Origin: JBFISM01 sp041608535
Lineage (GTDB): Bacteria; Actinomycetota; Acidimicrobiia; Spongiisociales; UBA5794
Direction of reading: 5' to 3'
Length of the DNA stretch: 23,643 nucleotides
Assembly (NCBI GenBank): GCA_041608535.1
Contig: JBFISM010000044.1
Coordinates: 1 to 23,643, forward strand
The position numbers were made by a program, and so were the translations under genes. Under the pieces are notes generated by a model. The model was not told where the DNA came from, ran no database searches, and worked only from the letters and a program-made list of their open reading frames with translations. Shown piece after piece: positions 23,372-23,643 of the stretch. Within the stretch, counting starts at the first letter, position 1. Every line of letters starts with the position of its first letter.

Positions 23372-23383
23372 GAGGAGAGTCAA

Positions 23384-23643
23384 ATGCGTCCGATGCTGAC
23401 GAGAAGTCCCGACTCACCAAGAAGGAGGAACGGGCTCGCCACCCGACTTGGCGTGATCCTTGCGGTACTGGCGCTCGTCGCCGCGGCCTGTGGCGGGGAC
23501 GGCGAGGGCACCGACACCACCGCGGCGCCGACCGGTGACGACACCGGCGGCACGGAGGCGATGGCGCCGGTGACTGCACCGGAGATCCCAGAGACCACCG
23601 TCAACATGGCGATCTATCCGTGCTGCGCCGACCAGTCGCACTA
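23384..23643 (+). CDS. Lipoprotein, probable ABC-transporter substrate-binding protein, 3' partial
   Basis: Open from ATG 23384 (GGAGGAG six bases upstream) to the end of the window, 86 complete codons. A lipoprotein signal peptide is visible: basic N-region ('RRRNGLATR'), hydrophobic core ('LGVILAVLALVAA') and lipobox 'VAAAC' with the lipidated cysteine at residue 36. A low-complexity linker rich in Gly, Asp, Thr and Ala follows, then the first strand of a folded domain ('TVNMAIYPCCADQSH'). This layout is characteristic of solute-binding lipoproteins of actinobacterial ABC importers, especially the nitrate/sulfonate/taurine-like kind. The transporter type is inference from the first strand only. 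It lies behind operator D, so it would be co-regulated with the catabolic genes and would import their substrate. Confidence 0.75.
   Translation, partial: MRPMLTRSPDSPRRRNGLATRLGVILAVLALVAAACGGDGEGTDTTAAPTGDDTGGTEAMAPVTAPEIPETTVNMAIYPCCADQSH

Noticed and set aside
1..23643. CRISPR array, insertion sequence, prophage, tRNA or rRNA genes.
   Set aside because: I saw no regularly spaced direct repeats, transposase, integrase or phage proteins, terminal repeats, or cloverleaf-like sequences.

Overview
The window is GC-rich DNA whose codon use, GTG starts, strong GGAGG-type ribosome binding sites and protein families point to an actinomycete. The surface-layer-homology (SLH) repeats carry a GCNPP-x-N-xxx-CP cysteine signature that I associate with Acidimicrobiia-like lineages. 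That placement is inference; the window has no rRNA or other marker gene.

Left region (1-6252), cell envelope. It opens inside a multidomain glycosyltransferase (GT2 plus WsaF-like GT4) whose start lies outside the window. Next is a secreted protein of unknown function behind a structured leader, converging through a UUCG-capped hairpin on an exported GH26-like protein with three SLH repeats. A three-helix small membrane protein follows. Two stretches of more than 500 bases here hold only dyad elements.

Right region (about 6750-23643), a catabolic island. On the plus strand are an M24 peptidase/creatinase-like enzyme and a Gfo/Idh/MocA-like oxidoreductase. They converge, with a 4-base overlap, on a tightly packed minus-strand operon of seven genes. 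In transcription order these are a sugar-nucleotide-type epimerase, a class I aminotransferase, a D-2-hydroxyacid dehydrogenase, a prolidase-like amidohydrolase, a DapA/NAL-family lyase, a hydantoinase/allantoinase-like cyclic amidohydrolase and a GntR/FCD regulator. Divergent from it is a translationally coupled trio: a cysteine hydrolase of the isochorismatase/N-carbamoylsarcosine amidase superfamily, a second M24 paralogue and a Zn alcohol dehydrogenase. After these come a DegT-type PLP enzyme (minus), an alpha/beta hydrolase, an unfamiliar TIM-barrel-like protein and the start of a lipoprotein that is probably an ABC-transporter binding protein.

How it fits together. Four copies of a palindrome with consensus TGTCRRC-N-GYYGACA (the copy nearest the cysteine-hydrolase gene is looser) lie only in intergenic control regions of this island. 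They are upstream of the first M24 gene, twice in the divergent 16511-16768 region, and upstream of the lipoprotein gene. In two of them one half-site is a TTGACA -35 box. The GntR/FCD protein at the end of the large operon is the obvious candidate ligand-responsive regulator. The enzyme set suggests uptake and breakdown of a nitrogenous, possibly cyclic-ureide or N-carbamoyl/guanidino-type compound: ring opening, amide hydrolysis, transamination, keto-acid reduction or aldol cleavage. The substrate cannot be read from the sequence.
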